A DNA stretch of 40,183 nt from an uncultured Bacteroidales bacterium (lineage in GTDB: Bacteria; Bacteroidota; Bacteroidia; Bacteroidales; F082): NCBI GenBank assembly GCA_900318465.1, contig ONKQ01000023.1:1-40183 (forward strand). The letters run 5' to 3'. The notes beneath the pieces were generated by a model. That model worked only from the letters and a program-made list of their open reading frames with translations. It had not been told where the DNA came from and ran no database searches. This document shows, piece by piece, positions 17,301 to 25,146 of this stretch. The translations under genes were made by a program, and so were the position numbers. Numbering within the stretch: position 1 is the first letter of the stretch; each line of letters opens with the position of its first letter.

Positions 17301-17719
17301 ACATTGCCCGAGCCTGATTTGGCAATCACGTTGCCGTCGATTTCCTCGGTAGCGTAGCCCAGCTCGCGTTTCTGTCGTTTGATGCCAAGAGCCGTAACCA
17401 CCACATCGTCAAGCATCTGGTTGTCCGACTCAAGCGTGACATTGATTTTCGTTTTGCCTTTGATGGCAACCTCCTTGGTCTTATAGCCCACGAAGCTAAA
17501 GGCCAACACATCATTGCTGTCGGCAGTCAACGAGTAATTGCCATCAAAGTCGGTGACAGTTCCTGTTGATGTGCCTTTCACCCTGACGGCAACACCTGGT
17601 AGGCCCATGCCGTCGTCGCCTGAAATGACCTTGCCGCTCACCGTCAGGCTTTGTGCGAGCACAGAAAGGGGCGAGACCATCAAGGCCAAAAAGAGTAAGA
17701 GTAAGAATTTTCTGTTCAT
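14393..17719 (-). CDS. SusC/RagA family TonB-linked outer-membrane transporter
   Basis: This 1108-residue protein has a signal peptide (MNRKFLLLLFLALMVSPLS) and then a carboxypeptidase-regulatory-like domain (about 27-105, GMGLPGVAVRVKGTSTGTVT, TDFDGNYSL). A TonB-box-like DDVVVTALG precedes the plug domain (about 115-240, with RGNNSIFGDNQPLIVVDGVP and GPTAAALYGSRGGNGVVLIT). The remainder is a large beta-barrel ending in the aromatic-rich FMLNLKVSL. Together with the adjacent SusD it forms an uptake complex powered by TonB. It is the first gene of the unit and has a TAnnTTTG -7 box at 17745-17752. No ECF sigma/anti-sigma pair is next to it. The downstream PNGase-like gene suggests glycoprotein-derived substrates. 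Confidence 0.95.
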   Translation of the reverse strand: MNRKFLLLLFLALMVSPLSVLAQSLTVSGKVISGDDGMGLPGVAVRVKGTSTGTVTDFDGNYSLTADSNDVLAFSFVGYKTKEVAIKGKTKINVTLESDNQMLDDVVVTALGIKRQKRELGYATEEIDGNVIAKSGSGNVINALSGRSAGVQIINPNGVDGGAARITIRGNNSIFGDNQPLIVVDGVPMTNEGGVTEWSGGRDWGTALNNINQEDIESLDILKGPTAAALYGSRGGNGVVLITTKKGSKQRGLGISYSAGFKITTPYLYRTVQNKYGGCGPIIFQTPTLTPIEGMTDENGNQVYEFPYTYSVDNGPAGEPTNTTFGYYGGAQSWGPSMNGESVLWWDGQIRKFDPQPNNLKMLFKNGHTMNHNVAFQNAGDFGSVRVSFTDSRTDAIIDNCDLRQTTVNVGTLINVSEKIKADVAFTYLDYHRLNSPEIGESNSNFNKGLLYSWPRSWKGIEATTYENEDGTMNQFDGYPYPYIYSSTFWTFFNNNTTLDRDKMYGSIRLFYDVTPWLTASAKVALDWTGDNYITTHKPTTIDGMAGGYYSKSKSSSMTRDMDFLITAHKEKIFDTKLNVRFSVGGEQYYGYRDGLNGTSGTWAYANLYTIYNYSAATERVFGESKWEKQVNSLYSFLNLSYSDWLFLDVTGRNDWSSTLPINNNSYFYPSATLSFVPTSAFKNWNWGPVSFLKFRGSWAQTASDTEPYQLTYTYNTGSFGHQLSAVLPSTVPPLELKPQRQRSFELGFDIGLGARFNMDFTYYDIYSWDQILSSPLAPSSGASNVTINTGMVTNKGIEAILTYDVAQGKDYGVQVGLNLARNKNRIVDLAGANMYMLSEIWGSNGPAIAVEEGEEYGTIYGWDYVYEYTMPDGTTVGPFYDANGKPMPLLNETGTTYLKTDNRVPVGNCAPLVTGGINLRASYKNWSLYALVDAKLGGQIYCASYVVAMQTGQSLETLYEREGNGLPYYENGEFFGNYGIILPGYCINTETGEAHQNENVVHYLYKYMPNFGGWGPYLTTPGIVNNSWIKMREISLTYDFPRKWMDKQNLFKQASISLVGRDLFYIYKTLPDNINPEGTQGSGNAQGLEYASYPGSRSFMLNLKVSL

Positions 17720-17744
17720 ATCTTTGACATTTTGTTATTTCGGG

Positions 17745-17752
17745 CAAAAATA
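17745..17752 (-). promoter_or_regulatory. -7 box of the susC-susD-PNGase unit
   Basis: TATTTTTG on the minus strand, 25 bp before the susC ATG. No clear TTTG -33 box. Confidence 0.5.
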
Positions 17753-17793
17753 GGAATTATTCTTGATGATGACGCGAATTAATTGAATAATGT

Positions 17794-19164
17794 TCACACC
17801 AGCTCCAATTCAGGCAGTATAACTTGGGTATCGTCCACATGGTCATGCTCAAGGAACATGCAATAATAAACAGGCATATATACGATGCCGTCTTCCTTGC
17901 TAATTTGACGCTCGTTAGAAAAAACAATGGCGCGGTCGATGCCATATTCTGCCGTGTTGACGAATTTTGTTAATGCACTATGTTCGGTGTAGTCCTTGCC
18001 CGACTTGATTTCCAAAGGTAAAACCCTCAGCCGTTCAAAGTCATCGATTAGGAAATCCACCTCACCTTTTTGCTTGTTGTCGTAATAATGCAATGGAAAT
18101 CCATGTGCATGAAGCTCTTGCGCCACTACCGATTCATAGACCGTTCCAAGATTGATGCTTCGGAGGTCTTGCAAAACGGCATTGACATTCAGTCCGTACA
18201 AAAGGTTTGTCAGCAGCCCCACATCGTTGAGATACAACTTCAAAAGGCGTTTTTGTTCCGACTCTCGCAACGGAAACTTGGGGTTGCTGATAGCCAAAAC
18301 ATCCACTGCCACTCCCGAATTGGTGAGATACTCAAATTCATCTGCATAATCGGCAAAATGCTTCCCCGTCTTGTTTTCAATCTGCTTATAGACAATGCGC
18401 TTTTTTTTGTTTTCCAAATTACTGGGAATCAAGTCGTAAATGCGTCGGATTTTCAGTTTGTGCTCGTTGTCATATTGCGAGGCATCAATACGATATAGTT
18501 CATGCACATCTCTATGGACGGCCCGCACCCGCACCATGTTCCTATCCTCCAAATACCGATTGACTGCATCCGGCAAACCACCGACAAGAAGATAATACTG
18601 AAAACGTTTCAGCAACAGATTGTGGGTATTCTCTTCCAAAGCCTCTTCGAACTTGAACTGCTCACGAACACGGCCTATCCATTCAGCACCGATGCCTGTC
18701 GCCCATAAAAACTCTTCAAAATCAAGAGGAAACATCTGTTGGATTTCCACACTGCCGATAGGCACCGAAGGCGTTTGGGAAAAAGCCACACCGAGTTGCG
18801 AACCACTGGCAATGAAACGGTAACGCCCTTCTTGGTTGAGAAATTTCAACATGGTAAGCAGATGAGGATAACTCTGTATTTCGTCCAAAAACACCAAAGT
18901 ATTTATCTTATTGCCCAAAGGTTTTGTATAGTAATTGCTCAGGCGCATATACAGGTCGTCGGTTGAACGGACATCGGCGAAGATACGCTCGCCCTCTTTG
19001 TCTTCCTTGAGATTGATTTCGACAAAATTCGCAAACAGTTTCTGTCCCACATAGCGAATCAAATACGATTTGCCAATTTGTCGGGCACCATTGACCAAAA
19101 GGATTTTATCTTGCTTCTTTTGGAGGAACTCTTCCAAATAGGACGTAAATTTTCGTTGCAGCAT
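17794..19164 (-). CDS. AAA ATPase with DUF4143-type C-terminal nuclease-like domain
   Basis: This 456-residue protein belongs to the AAA_14/DUF4143 group, common in Bacteroidetes and of uncertain function. It has a Walker A GARQIGKS (Lys32) and a Walker B LVFLDEIQ. The C-terminal domain carries GEVDFLID and LPLEIKSG, the Asp and ExK of a PD-(D/E)XK nuclease fold. The start at 19164 (MLQRKF) is preferred over 19191 because the upstream ATG overlaps the probable -7 box at 19189-19196. Just upstream lies a three-copy 33-bp repeat array. The gene stands alone between susC and polA. It could be a defence, toxin-antitoxin or mobile-element gene; nothing local decides this. Confidence 0.85.
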   Translation of the reverse strand: MLQRKFTSYLEEFLQKKQDKILLVNGARQIGKSYLIRYVGQKLFANFVEINLKEDKEGERIFADVRSTDDLYMRLSNYYTKPLGNKINTLVFLDEIQSYPHLLTMLKFLNQEGRYRFIASGSQLGVAFSQTPSVPIGSVEIQQMFPLDFEEFLWATGIGAEWIGRVREQFKFEEALEENTHNLLLKRFQYYLLVGGLPDAVNRYLEDRNMVRVRAVHRDVHELYRIDASQYDNEHKLKIRRIYDLIPSNLENKKKRIVYKQIENKTGKHFADYADEFEYLTNSGVAVDVLAISNPKFPLRESEQKRLLKLYLNDVGLLTNLLYGLNVNAVLQDLRSINLGTVYESVVAQELHAHGFPLHYYDNKQKGEVDFLIDDFERLRVLPLEIKSGKDYTEHSALTKFVNTAEYGIDRAIVFSNERQISKEDGIVYMPVYYCMFLEHDHVDDTQVILPELELV

Positions 19165-19188
19165 AGCTAATAAGTTGAAAAACTGCGG

Positions 19189-19217
19189 CAAAAGTACAAA
19201 TAATTCCTTAATTCAAA
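19189..19217 (-). promoter_or_regulatory. Complete Bacteroidetes-type promoter of the DUF4143 ATPase
   Basis: On the minus strand TTTG (19217-19214), 17 bp, then TACTTTTG (19196-19189). This is one of only two promoters in the window for which I can see both boxes, and it fixes the start at 19164. Confidence 0.65.
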
Positions 19218-19220
19218 AAC

Positions 19221-19306
19221 AAAATAAACACTTATTCCGTTTTTTCATTAGACAAAATAACCACTTATTCCGTTTTTTTGCTGATAAAAATAACCACTTA
19301 TTCTAT
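19221..19306 (-). repeat. Three 33-bp tandem iterons upstream of the DUF4143 ATPase promoter
   Basis: Minus-strand units with core GAATAAGTG followed by G or T and then TTATTTT are spaced exactly 33 bp apart (ACTTATTC on plus at 19230, 19263 and 19296). The array ends beside the -33 box. The spacing is about three helical turns, suggesting a protein-binding array. Confidence 0.75.
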
Positions 19307-19414
19307 TAATTGAAGAAGAATTGATAAAAATGGCGTCCATAAGCTTCATATATCTTATCATTTGTAGTGTTTACAAAATTAGAAAAAACTCATCCGTGGT
19401 ATTCCGAAACTTCG

Positions 19415-19422
19415 TATTTTTA
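19415..19422 (+). promoter_or_regulatory. Possible -7 box of polA
   Basis: TATTTTTA, one base off the TAnnTTTG consensus, 19 bp before the polA ATG. No clear -33 box. Confidence 0.35.
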
Positions 19423-19441
19423 CACCATAAAACGAAACACT

Positions 19442-22321
19442 ATGGAAACCACAGAGAAAAAACTCTTCCTTTTGGATGCCTACGCCTTGATTTACAGGGC
19501 TTTCTTCGCCATGAACAAGAACCCTCGGATGACCTCGAAAGGCCTCAACACCTCGGCGGTGATGGGCTTTTTGAACTCGCTTTATGAAATCCTGAAGAAC
19601 GAGAAACCCACCCACATCGGCGTGGCCTTCGACGTGGCCGGCACTGCGCAACGGCAGGCCGAATACAGCGAATACAAGGCCAACCGCGAGAAGATGCCCG
19701 ACGACCTCCGCGAGTCCATACCTTATATAATAAGGCTCATCGAGGCTTTCAACATCCCGATTTACGGCGTGGAAGGCTACGAGGCCGATGATGTGATTGG
19801 AACTTTGTCTAAAAAGGCTGAAAAACAAGGATTTACTACCTATATGATGACTCCCGACAAGGACTTTGGGCAACTCGTTACGGACAAAGTCTTGCTCTAC
19901 AAACCCGCCAAGTTCGGCGAGCCGGCTCAGGTTTGGGGACCTAAGGAAGTCTGTGAGCGCTACGGCATCAGCGAACCCAAGCAACTGATTGACATTCTGG
20001 GGCTTTGGGGCGATGCCGCCGACAATATTCCAGGCATTCCGGGCATAGGCGAGAAGACCGCCGCGCAATTGGTGCAGAAATACGGCAGCGTGGAGAACCT
20101 CATCGCCCACGCCGACGAGCTGAAAGGCAAGCAAAAAGAAAATGTCATCAACTTCGCCGAGCAAGGGATGATGTCGAAGATGCTGGCAACCATCAACTTG
20201 GAGGTGCCCGTCGAGTTCGACGAGGAAGAACTTCGCGCCAAAGAACCCGACCTGCCTGCGCTGATGGCACTCTTCGAAGAATTGGAGTTCAAGACGTTTG
20301 CCAAGCGTTTTTTGGAGGATTATAAGAAAAGGACTGGGGTTGACTCCCCCCTGCCCCCCTCTGAGAGGGGGACGCCTGCAGGGGTCATGCCCCCCCTTGA
20401 GAGGGGGATTAAGGGGGAGTCAAATCAACCCGACCTGTTCTCCAACGCTGACCAATTCAACCTTTTCAGCCAAAGTGAAAACAATGGCAATCTGCTGGAT
20501 TTCAGCGACAAGAACTCCGCCAAGACGATGGAGCACGACTACAAACTTGTGGAAACCGAAGCCGACATCAAGGCCTTGGTGGAACATTTGAAGTCGCAAA
20601 AGCAATTCGTTTTTGATACGGAAACGACCAATGTGGATGTGTATTCCGCTGATTTGGTGGGTGTTTCGTTTGCGATAAAGGCGCACGAGGCTTGGTATCT
20701 GCCTATGCCCGCCGAGCGCGAGGAGTGCCAGAAAAAACTGGAATTGCTAAGGCCGTTGTTTGAGGACGAAAGCATCCTGAAAATCGGGCAAAACTTGAAA
20801 TACGACATCTCCATGCTGGCGCAATACGGCATCAACGTGAAAGGCAAGATGTTCGACACGATGTTAGCGCATTACCTTTTGGAGCCCGAGCAACGCCACA
20901 ACATGGACTATTTGGCAGAGGTGTATCTCAACTACATCACCATCCCCATCGAAGACCTGATTGGCAAGGGCCGACAACAGAAAACCATGCGCGAGGTGCC
21001 CGTGGAATTAGTGAAGGAATACGCCGCCGAGGACGCTGACATCACTTTGCAACTCTATGAAAAGCTGTTGCCCTTGTTGAAGGAAAACGGCGTGGAAAAG
21101 CTGTTTTACGACATCGAGATGCCGCTTGTGCCCGTGCTGAGCCGCATGGAAGGCAACGGCGTGCGCATTGATACACAGAACTTGCAGCAAATCAGCGAGG
21201 AGTTTGGCGGTGAAATCCGCAAGATTGAGGAGGAGATTTACACGCTGGCGGGCACACCTTTCAACATTGCCTCGCCGAAACAGTTGGGCGAAGTCCTTTT
21301 CGAGAAACTGAAAATCGACGAGAAAGCCAAGAAAACCAAGACGGGGCAATACGCCACGGGCGAGGAAGTGCTGCAAAAACTCTTGCACAAGCATCCCATC
21401 ATCCAGAAGATTTTGGACTACCGCTCGTTCACCAAACTGAAATCGACTTATTTGGATGCGCTTCCAGCATTGGTCAATCCAAAAGATGGACTAATTCACA
21501 CTTCTTATAATCAAGCGGTTACGGCCACAGGGCGACTGAGTTCCAACAATCCAAATCTGCAAAACATCCCCGTGCGTACAGAAAAAGGTCGCGAAATCCG
21601 TCGCGCCTTCGTGCCGCGTAGCGAGGCATACACATTGCTTGCCGCCGACTACAGCCAAATCGAGTTGCGCATCATCGCCCATTTGAGCCAAGACCCAGCC
21701 ATGGTCGCCGACTTCAATCTTGGCCACGACATCCACGCGGCCACGGCTGCCAAGGTGTTCCATGTGCCTATGAATGAGGTCACTAAGGAGCAGCGCAGCC
21801 GGGCAAAGGCGGTCAATTTTGGCATCATTTATGGCATGTCGGCTTTCGGTTTGGCCGAAAGGATGGAACTCTCGCGCAGCGAAGCCGCCGACATCATCAA
21901 AAAGTATTTCGAGGAATATGCGGGCATCAAGGAATATATGAACCGTAGTATCGCCTTGGCGCGTGAACGTGGCTATGCCGAGACCATCTTGGGTCGCCGC
22001 CGCTACTTGCGCGACATCAACGGGGCTAACAGCGTGGTGCGCGGTTTCGCCGAGCGCAACGCCATCAACGCGCCCATCCAAGGCAGCTCCGCTGACATGA
22101 TCAAAATCGCGATGATCGGCATCCACGAAGAGATGCAACGCATGAAAATGCAGTCGAAAATGATGCTGCAAGTACATGACGAATTAGTCTTCGACGCGCA
22201 CTTGGACGAACTCGACACGCTGAAAGCCATCGTCAACGATAAGATGGTGAACGCCTTGCCGCTGTCGGTGCCGGTGGTGGTGGAGATGAATACGGGTAAC
22301 AACTGGCTTGAGGCGCATTAA
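19442..22321 (+). CDS. polA: DNA polymerase I
   Basis: This 959-residue protein fills gaps and removes RNA primers in replication and repair. It has an N-terminal 5'-3' exonuclease domain (about 5-290), then a 3'-5' exonuclease domain whose metal ligands are present (D392 and E394 in FDTETT, later Asp in NLKYDISML and in AEDADIT), so proofreading should be active. The polymerase domain has D736 in DYSQIELR, the O-helix RAKAVNFGIIYG, and D913 in QVHDEL. The start METTEKKLFLLDAYALIYR at 19442 matches the family; an upstream in-frame ATG would overlap the promoter region. Residues about 300-327 between the two exonuclease domains are encoded by an 82-bp inverted repeat (20341-20422). Confidence 0.97.
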   Translation: METTEKKLFLLDAYALIYRAFFAMNKNPRMTSKGLNTSAVMGFLNSLYEILKNEKPTHIGVAFDVAGTAQRQAEYSEYKANREKMPDDLRESIPYIIRLIEAFNIPIYGVEGYEADDVIGTLSKKAEKQGFTTYMMTPDKDFGQLVTDKVLLYKPAKFGEPAQVWGPKEVCERYGISEPKQLIDILGLWGDAADNIPGIPGIGEKTAAQLVQKYGSVENLIAHADELKGKQKENVINFAEQGMMSKMLATINLEVPVEFDEEELRAKEPDLPALMALFEELEFKTFAKRFLEDYKKRTGVDSPLPPSERGTPAGVMPPLERGIKGESNQPDLFSNADQFNLFSQSENNGNLLDFSDKNSAKTMEHDYKLVETEADIKALVEHLKSQKQFVFDTETTNVDVYSADLVGVSFAIKAHEAWYLPMPAEREECQKKLELLRPLFEDESILKIGQNLKYDISMLAQYGINVKGKMFDTMLAHYLLEPEQRHNMDYLAEVYLNYITIPIEDLIGKGRQQKTMREVPVELVKEYAAEDADITLQLYEKLLPLLKENGVEKLFYDIEMPLVPVLSRMEGNGVRIDTQNLQQISEEFGGEIRKIEEEIYTLAGTPFNIASPKQLGEVLFEKLKIDEKAKKTKTGQYATGEEVLQKLLHKHPIIQKILDYRSFTKLKSTYLDALPALVNPKDGLIHTSYNQAVTATGRLSSNNPNLQNIPVRTEKGREIRRAFVPRSEAYTLLAADYSQIELRIIAHLSQDPAMVADFNLGHDIHAATAAKVFHVPMNEVTKEQRSRAKAVNFGIIYGMSAFGLAERMELSRSEAADIIKKYFEEYAGIKEYMNRSIALARERGYAETILGRRRYLRDINGANSVVRGFAERNAINAPIQGSSADMIKIAMIGIHEEMQRMKMQSKMMLQVHDELVFDAHLDELDTLKAIVNDKMVNALPLSVPVVVEMNTGNNWLEAH
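20341..20422. repeat. C/G-rich inverted repeat in frame inside polA
   Basis: Outer arms TGACTCCCCC (20341-20350) and GGGGGAGTCA (20413-20422), with two inner near-copies of CCCCTYTGAGAGGGGG. It encodes a Pro/Gly-rich segment containing PPSERG and PPLERGIKG, which PolA homologues are not expected to have, in the linker before the proofreading domain. Confidence 0.85.
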
Positions 22322-22341
22322 CGACGGCGAAAATAAACAAA

Positions 22342-22412
22342 CGGCGAATTAAACGAATTTTGCGAATTTCTTTTGAGACAAGAATAATTCGTTTAATTCG
22401 ACTAATTCGCCG
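22342..22412. repeat. CGGCGAATT palindrome, copy a
   Basis: Begins CGGCGAATTAAACGAATT and ends TAATTCGCCG, 71 bp. Both arms are built from iterated CGAATT units. First of four copies around the GxxExxY gene. Confidence 0.85.
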
Positions 22413-22466
22413 ACCATACAAACAGAAAACACATAGAGCAACAGTAGACAACAGAGACACAATCAA

Positions 22467-22533
22467 CGGCGAATTGAACCAATTAAGGGAATCTTTTGAG
22501 AAGAAAATTTCGTTTCATTCGGAAAATTCGCCG
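22467..22533. repeat. CGGCGAATT palindrome, copy b
   Basis: 67 bp, CGGCGAATTGAACC to AAAATTCGCCG, ending 25 bp before the GxxExxY start codon. Confidence 0.85.
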
Positions 22534-22558
22534 ACTCATAACAACAAAAGCAGAAACA

Positions 22559-22948
22559 ATGGAAGACAGTATCTTATTCAAAGAAGAATCCTACAAGATT
22601 ATCGGGGCAGCGATGGAAGTTCACAAAGTGCTTGGCTGCGGTTTTACGGAACCCATCTATCAAGAGGCTTTGGAACTTGAATTCCAATTGCGCGACATTC
22701 CTTACGAACGCGAAAAGACGTTTCATGTCCATTATAAAGGCCAGTTGTTGGAAAGAGATTTTCGTGCAGATTTCGTTTGTTTTGATGAAATCATCGTTGA
22801 ATTGAAAGCGGTTTCTGATATAACGGACGAGCATTACACACAAGTTTACAACTACCTAAAAGCCAGCGGTATGGATTTAGGACTCCTGATTAATTTCGGC
22901 AAAAAGTCATTGGAACACAAAAGAATTCCATGCACCCAAAAATGGTAA
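22559..22948 (+). CDS. GxxExxY family putative PD-(D/E)XK nuclease
   Basis: This 129-residue protein shows the name-giving motif as G28-x-x-E31-x-x-Y34 (GFTEPIY). It also has a PD-(D/E)XK-type core: D71 in FRADFV, then E81 and K83 in VELKAV. The family is widespread in Bacteroidota and is assigned to the nuclease superfamily on structural grounds; its biological role is not established. The ATG at 22559 is chosen because the open frame upstream only translates repeat copy b. The gene has two copies of a 67-74 bp palindromic repeat on each side (22342-22412, 22467-22533, 22976-23044, 23058-23131) and no other gene in that 840-bp island, so gene and repeats look like one unit. Confidence 0.85.
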   Translation: MEDSILFKEESYKIIGAAMEVHKVLGCGFTEPIYQEALELEFQLRDIPYEREKTFHVHYKGQLLERDFRADFVCFDEIIVELKAVSDITDEHYTQVYNYLKASGMDLGLLINFGKKSLEHKRIPCTQKW

Positions 22949-22975
22949 CTGTAGCGGCAAAGGAGTTTATTACAA

Positions 22976-23044
22976 CGACAAATTAAGCCAATTATGCGAA
23001 TTACTATTGAGACGGATAATTCGTTTAATCCACTTAATTCGCCG
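22976..23044. repeat. CGGCGAATT palindrome, copy c
   Basis: 69 bp, left end slightly diverged (CGACAAATTAAGCC), right end CTTAATTCGCCG. Begins 27 bp after the GxxExxY stop. Confidence 0.8.
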
Positions 23045-23057
23045 ACAAAATAATAAC

Positions 23058-23131
23058 TGCGAATTATACGAATTTTGAAAATTTCATTTCGGAAGACAAG
23101 AAAAAATTCGTTTAATTCGCTAAATTCGCCG
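23058..23131. repeat. CGGCGAATT palindrome, copy d
   Basis: 74 bp, TGCGAATTATACGAATT to TAAATTCGCCG, ending 11 bp before the dnaG -7 box, so it replaces the region where a -33 box would lie. Confidence 0.8.
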
Positions 23132-23142
23132 ACAAAAAGACG

Positions 23143-23150
23143 TAATTTTG
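23143..23150 (+). promoter_or_regulatory. -7 box of dnaG
   Basis: TAATTTTG, 15 bp before the ATG at 23166. The -33 position falls in repeat copy d and has no TTTG. Confidence 0.5.
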
Positions 23151-23165
23151 CCGAAAATTAGCAAA

Positions 23166-25121
23166 ATGGCCATTCCAAGGGAAACAGTAGAACAAATCCT
23201 GCAAGCCGCTCATATCGAGGAGGTTGTGGGAGAGTTTGTCACGCTGAAAAAGCGCGGGTCGAACATGTGGGGCAATTGTCCGTTCCACAATGAGAAAACG
23301 CCGTCGTTCAGTGTGAATCCTGCGCGAAACATCTTCAAGTGCTTCGGCTGCGGCAAGGCCGGCGACTCGGCCAAGTTCCTCATGGAGCATGAGCATCTCT
23401 CATATTGGGAAGCATTACGTTATTTGGCAAAGAAATATAACATCAAAATCGAGGAGAAAGAACAAACCGCCGAGGAAATCATGCAGCAGAGCCTCCGCGA
23501 AAAGATGTTTAACATCAACGAGTTTGCGGACAAGTATTTTGTTGATACACTTTGGAATACGGACGAAGGCAAAACCATCGGTCTTGAATATTTCCGCGAG
23601 CGTGGCTACTTCGACCCCATCATCCAGAAGTTTCATCTTGGCTATAGTCCAGCCAAATGGGATGCATTCACCGAACACGCCAAGAAAAACGGTTATAGCG
23701 AAGAACTTTTGGAGCAAATCGGTCTGTCCATCAAGGGGCAAAAGGGGCTTTACGACCGCTACCATGGCCGCGTGATGTTCCCCATCCATAACCTGACAGG
23801 ACATGTCATCGGCTTCGGTGGCCGCATCCTCGTGAACGACAAGAAAAGCCCGAAATACCAAAACTCACCCGAGTCGGAGATTTACGACAAGAAACAGACG
23901 CTCTACGGCATCTATTTCGCAAAAAACGCCATCGCAAAAAACGACGAATGCATCCTCGTGGAAGGCTATTTCGATGTGCTTCGAATGCACCAAATCGGCA
24001 TTGAGAACGTAGTGGCCAGCAGCGGCACCTCGCTCACAATGGAACAAATCCGCCTCGTGAAACGGTACACCAAGAACATCACCATGCTCTACGACGGCGA
24101 CGCAGCGGGCATTCATGCGGCCTTGCGCGGCACCGACATGATTCTCTCCGAGGGAATGAATGTGCGAGTAGTAGTGTTGCCTCCCGAACATGACCCTGAT
24201 ACTTTTGGCAAGGAGTTTTCAACAGAGCATGTCACCAATTATCTGAAAGACAATGCCAAAGACTTCGTCCGTTTCAAGACAGAATTGCTGCTGAAAGATG
24301 CCGAAAACGATCCCATCAAGCGGGGGCAGGTCATCCGCGACATCGTGGAAACCATATCGGTGATTCCTGACAGCATATTCCGTATCACCTACGTCAAGGA
24401 ATGCAGCCGCCTTTTGGACATGCCCGAACAAACACTCACCAACGAGCTAAACAAACTCCTGCGGGCAAAACTCAAGAAAACATTAGGCATAGAAGGCGAT
24501 GCGATTCCCGAGACGGAAACCACGACAACAACTCCCAAACAAGACGAAACCCTTGAGGAACAACTCCCTGCCGGCTATTACCAGGAACGCGAATTGGTGA
24601 AACTTTTGCTGATGTACGGACAAGACGTGATTACCGACGAGCGCATCGACGAGGAAGGACAACGGATTTTGGAACAAGTCACGGTGGCACAGTTCATCAT
24701 CGATGACCTGAAAAACGACGGTTGCCTCTTCCTTAACCCCGTCAACCGCAAGATTTTCGACCTTTTCGACAAAGCCATCGATGAAGGTCGTATCCCTGAT
24801 GACCAGGTTTTCATCTCCAACGAGGACACGGACATTGCACAACTCGCTGCCGACCTGCTCTCCTCTCCCTACAAACTCGACCAGTGGGAGAAACACGGCA
24901 TTTTCGTCAAGCGCGAGGAAGATGTGCTGAGAACCACGGTGTTGTCGTCGATTTACCGTTACAAAGACCTCATCATCGAAGGCCGCCGCAAGGCCATTGA
25001 GGAAGAGCTGAAAGTCACCTCCGACCCCGACGGCCAACTGATTTTGCTCAAGCAGAAAAAAGACCTCGATGACATCCGCAAGCAGTTCAACAAGCAATTG
25101 GGCATCGTCATCGCGAAATAA
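23166..25121 (+). CDS. dnaG: DNA primase
   Basis: This 651-residue protein makes the RNA primers for DNA replication. It has the CHC2 zinc finger (C38, H41, C59, C62; CPFH and CFGC), the catalytic core with ILVEGYFDVL and the TOPRIM metal site LYDGDAAG. A long helical C-terminal domain for binding the DnaB helicase follows, preceded by a Thr-rich linker near residue 450. An ATG six codons earlier (23148) lies in the -7 box, so the start is 23166 (MAIPRETVEQI, typical for the family). It is convergent with the small protein gene at 25147. Confidence 0.97.
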   Translation: MAIPRETVEQILQAAHIEEVVGEFVTLKKRGSNMWGNCPFHNEKTPSFSVNPARNIFKCFGCGKAGDSAKFLMEHEHLSYWEALRYLAKKYNIKIEEKEQTAEEIMQQSLREKMFNINEFADKYFVDTLWNTDEGKTIGLEYFRERGYFDPIIQKFHLGYSPAKWDAFTEHAKKNGYSEELLEQIGLSIKGQKGLYDRYHGRVMFPIHNLTGHVIGFGGRILVNDKKSPKYQNSPESEIYDKKQTLYGIYFAKNAIAKNDECILVEGYFDVLRMHQIGIENVVASSGTSLTMEQIRLVKRYTKNITMLYDGDAAGIHAALRGTDMILSEGMNVRVVVLPPEHDPDTFGKEFSTEHVTNYLKDNAKDFVRFKTELLLKDAENDPIKRGQVIRDIVETISVIPDSIFRITYVKECSRLLDMPEQTLTNELNKLLRAKLKKTLGIEGDAIPETETTTTTPKQDETLEEQLPAGYYQERELVKLLLMYGQDVITDERIDEEGQRILEQVTVAQFIIDDLKNDGCLFLNPVNRKIFDLFDKAIDEGRIPDDQVFISNEDTDIAQLAADLLSSPYKLDQWEKHGIFVKREEDVLRTTVLSSIYRYKDLIIEGRRKAIEEELKVTSDPDGQLILLKQKKDLDDIRKQFNKQLGIVIAK

Positions 25122-25146
25122 GGAGCCCGCGTCTCGCAGTCCAAAA

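Noticed and set aside
16604-17317. 237-codon open frame antisense to susC
   Set aside because: Shadow within a clear SusC gene; no initiation signals or domains.
19221-19306. CRISPR-like array upstream of the DUF4143 ATPase
   Set aside because: Three units with 33-bp period leave no room for distinct spacers; more like operator iterons.
19367-19441. Longer PolA start at 19367
   Set aside because: The extension overlaps the likely promoter and does not resemble PolA N-termini.
22496-22558. N-terminal extension of the GxxExxY protein from an ATG at 22496
   Set aside because: The extra residues only translate repeat copy b; family members begin near the chosen start.
22342-23131. CRISPR array around the GxxExxY gene
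   Set aside because: The repeats are few, long, imperfect palindromes with unequal spacing and a gene in the middle; no spacers of uniform length and no cas genes.
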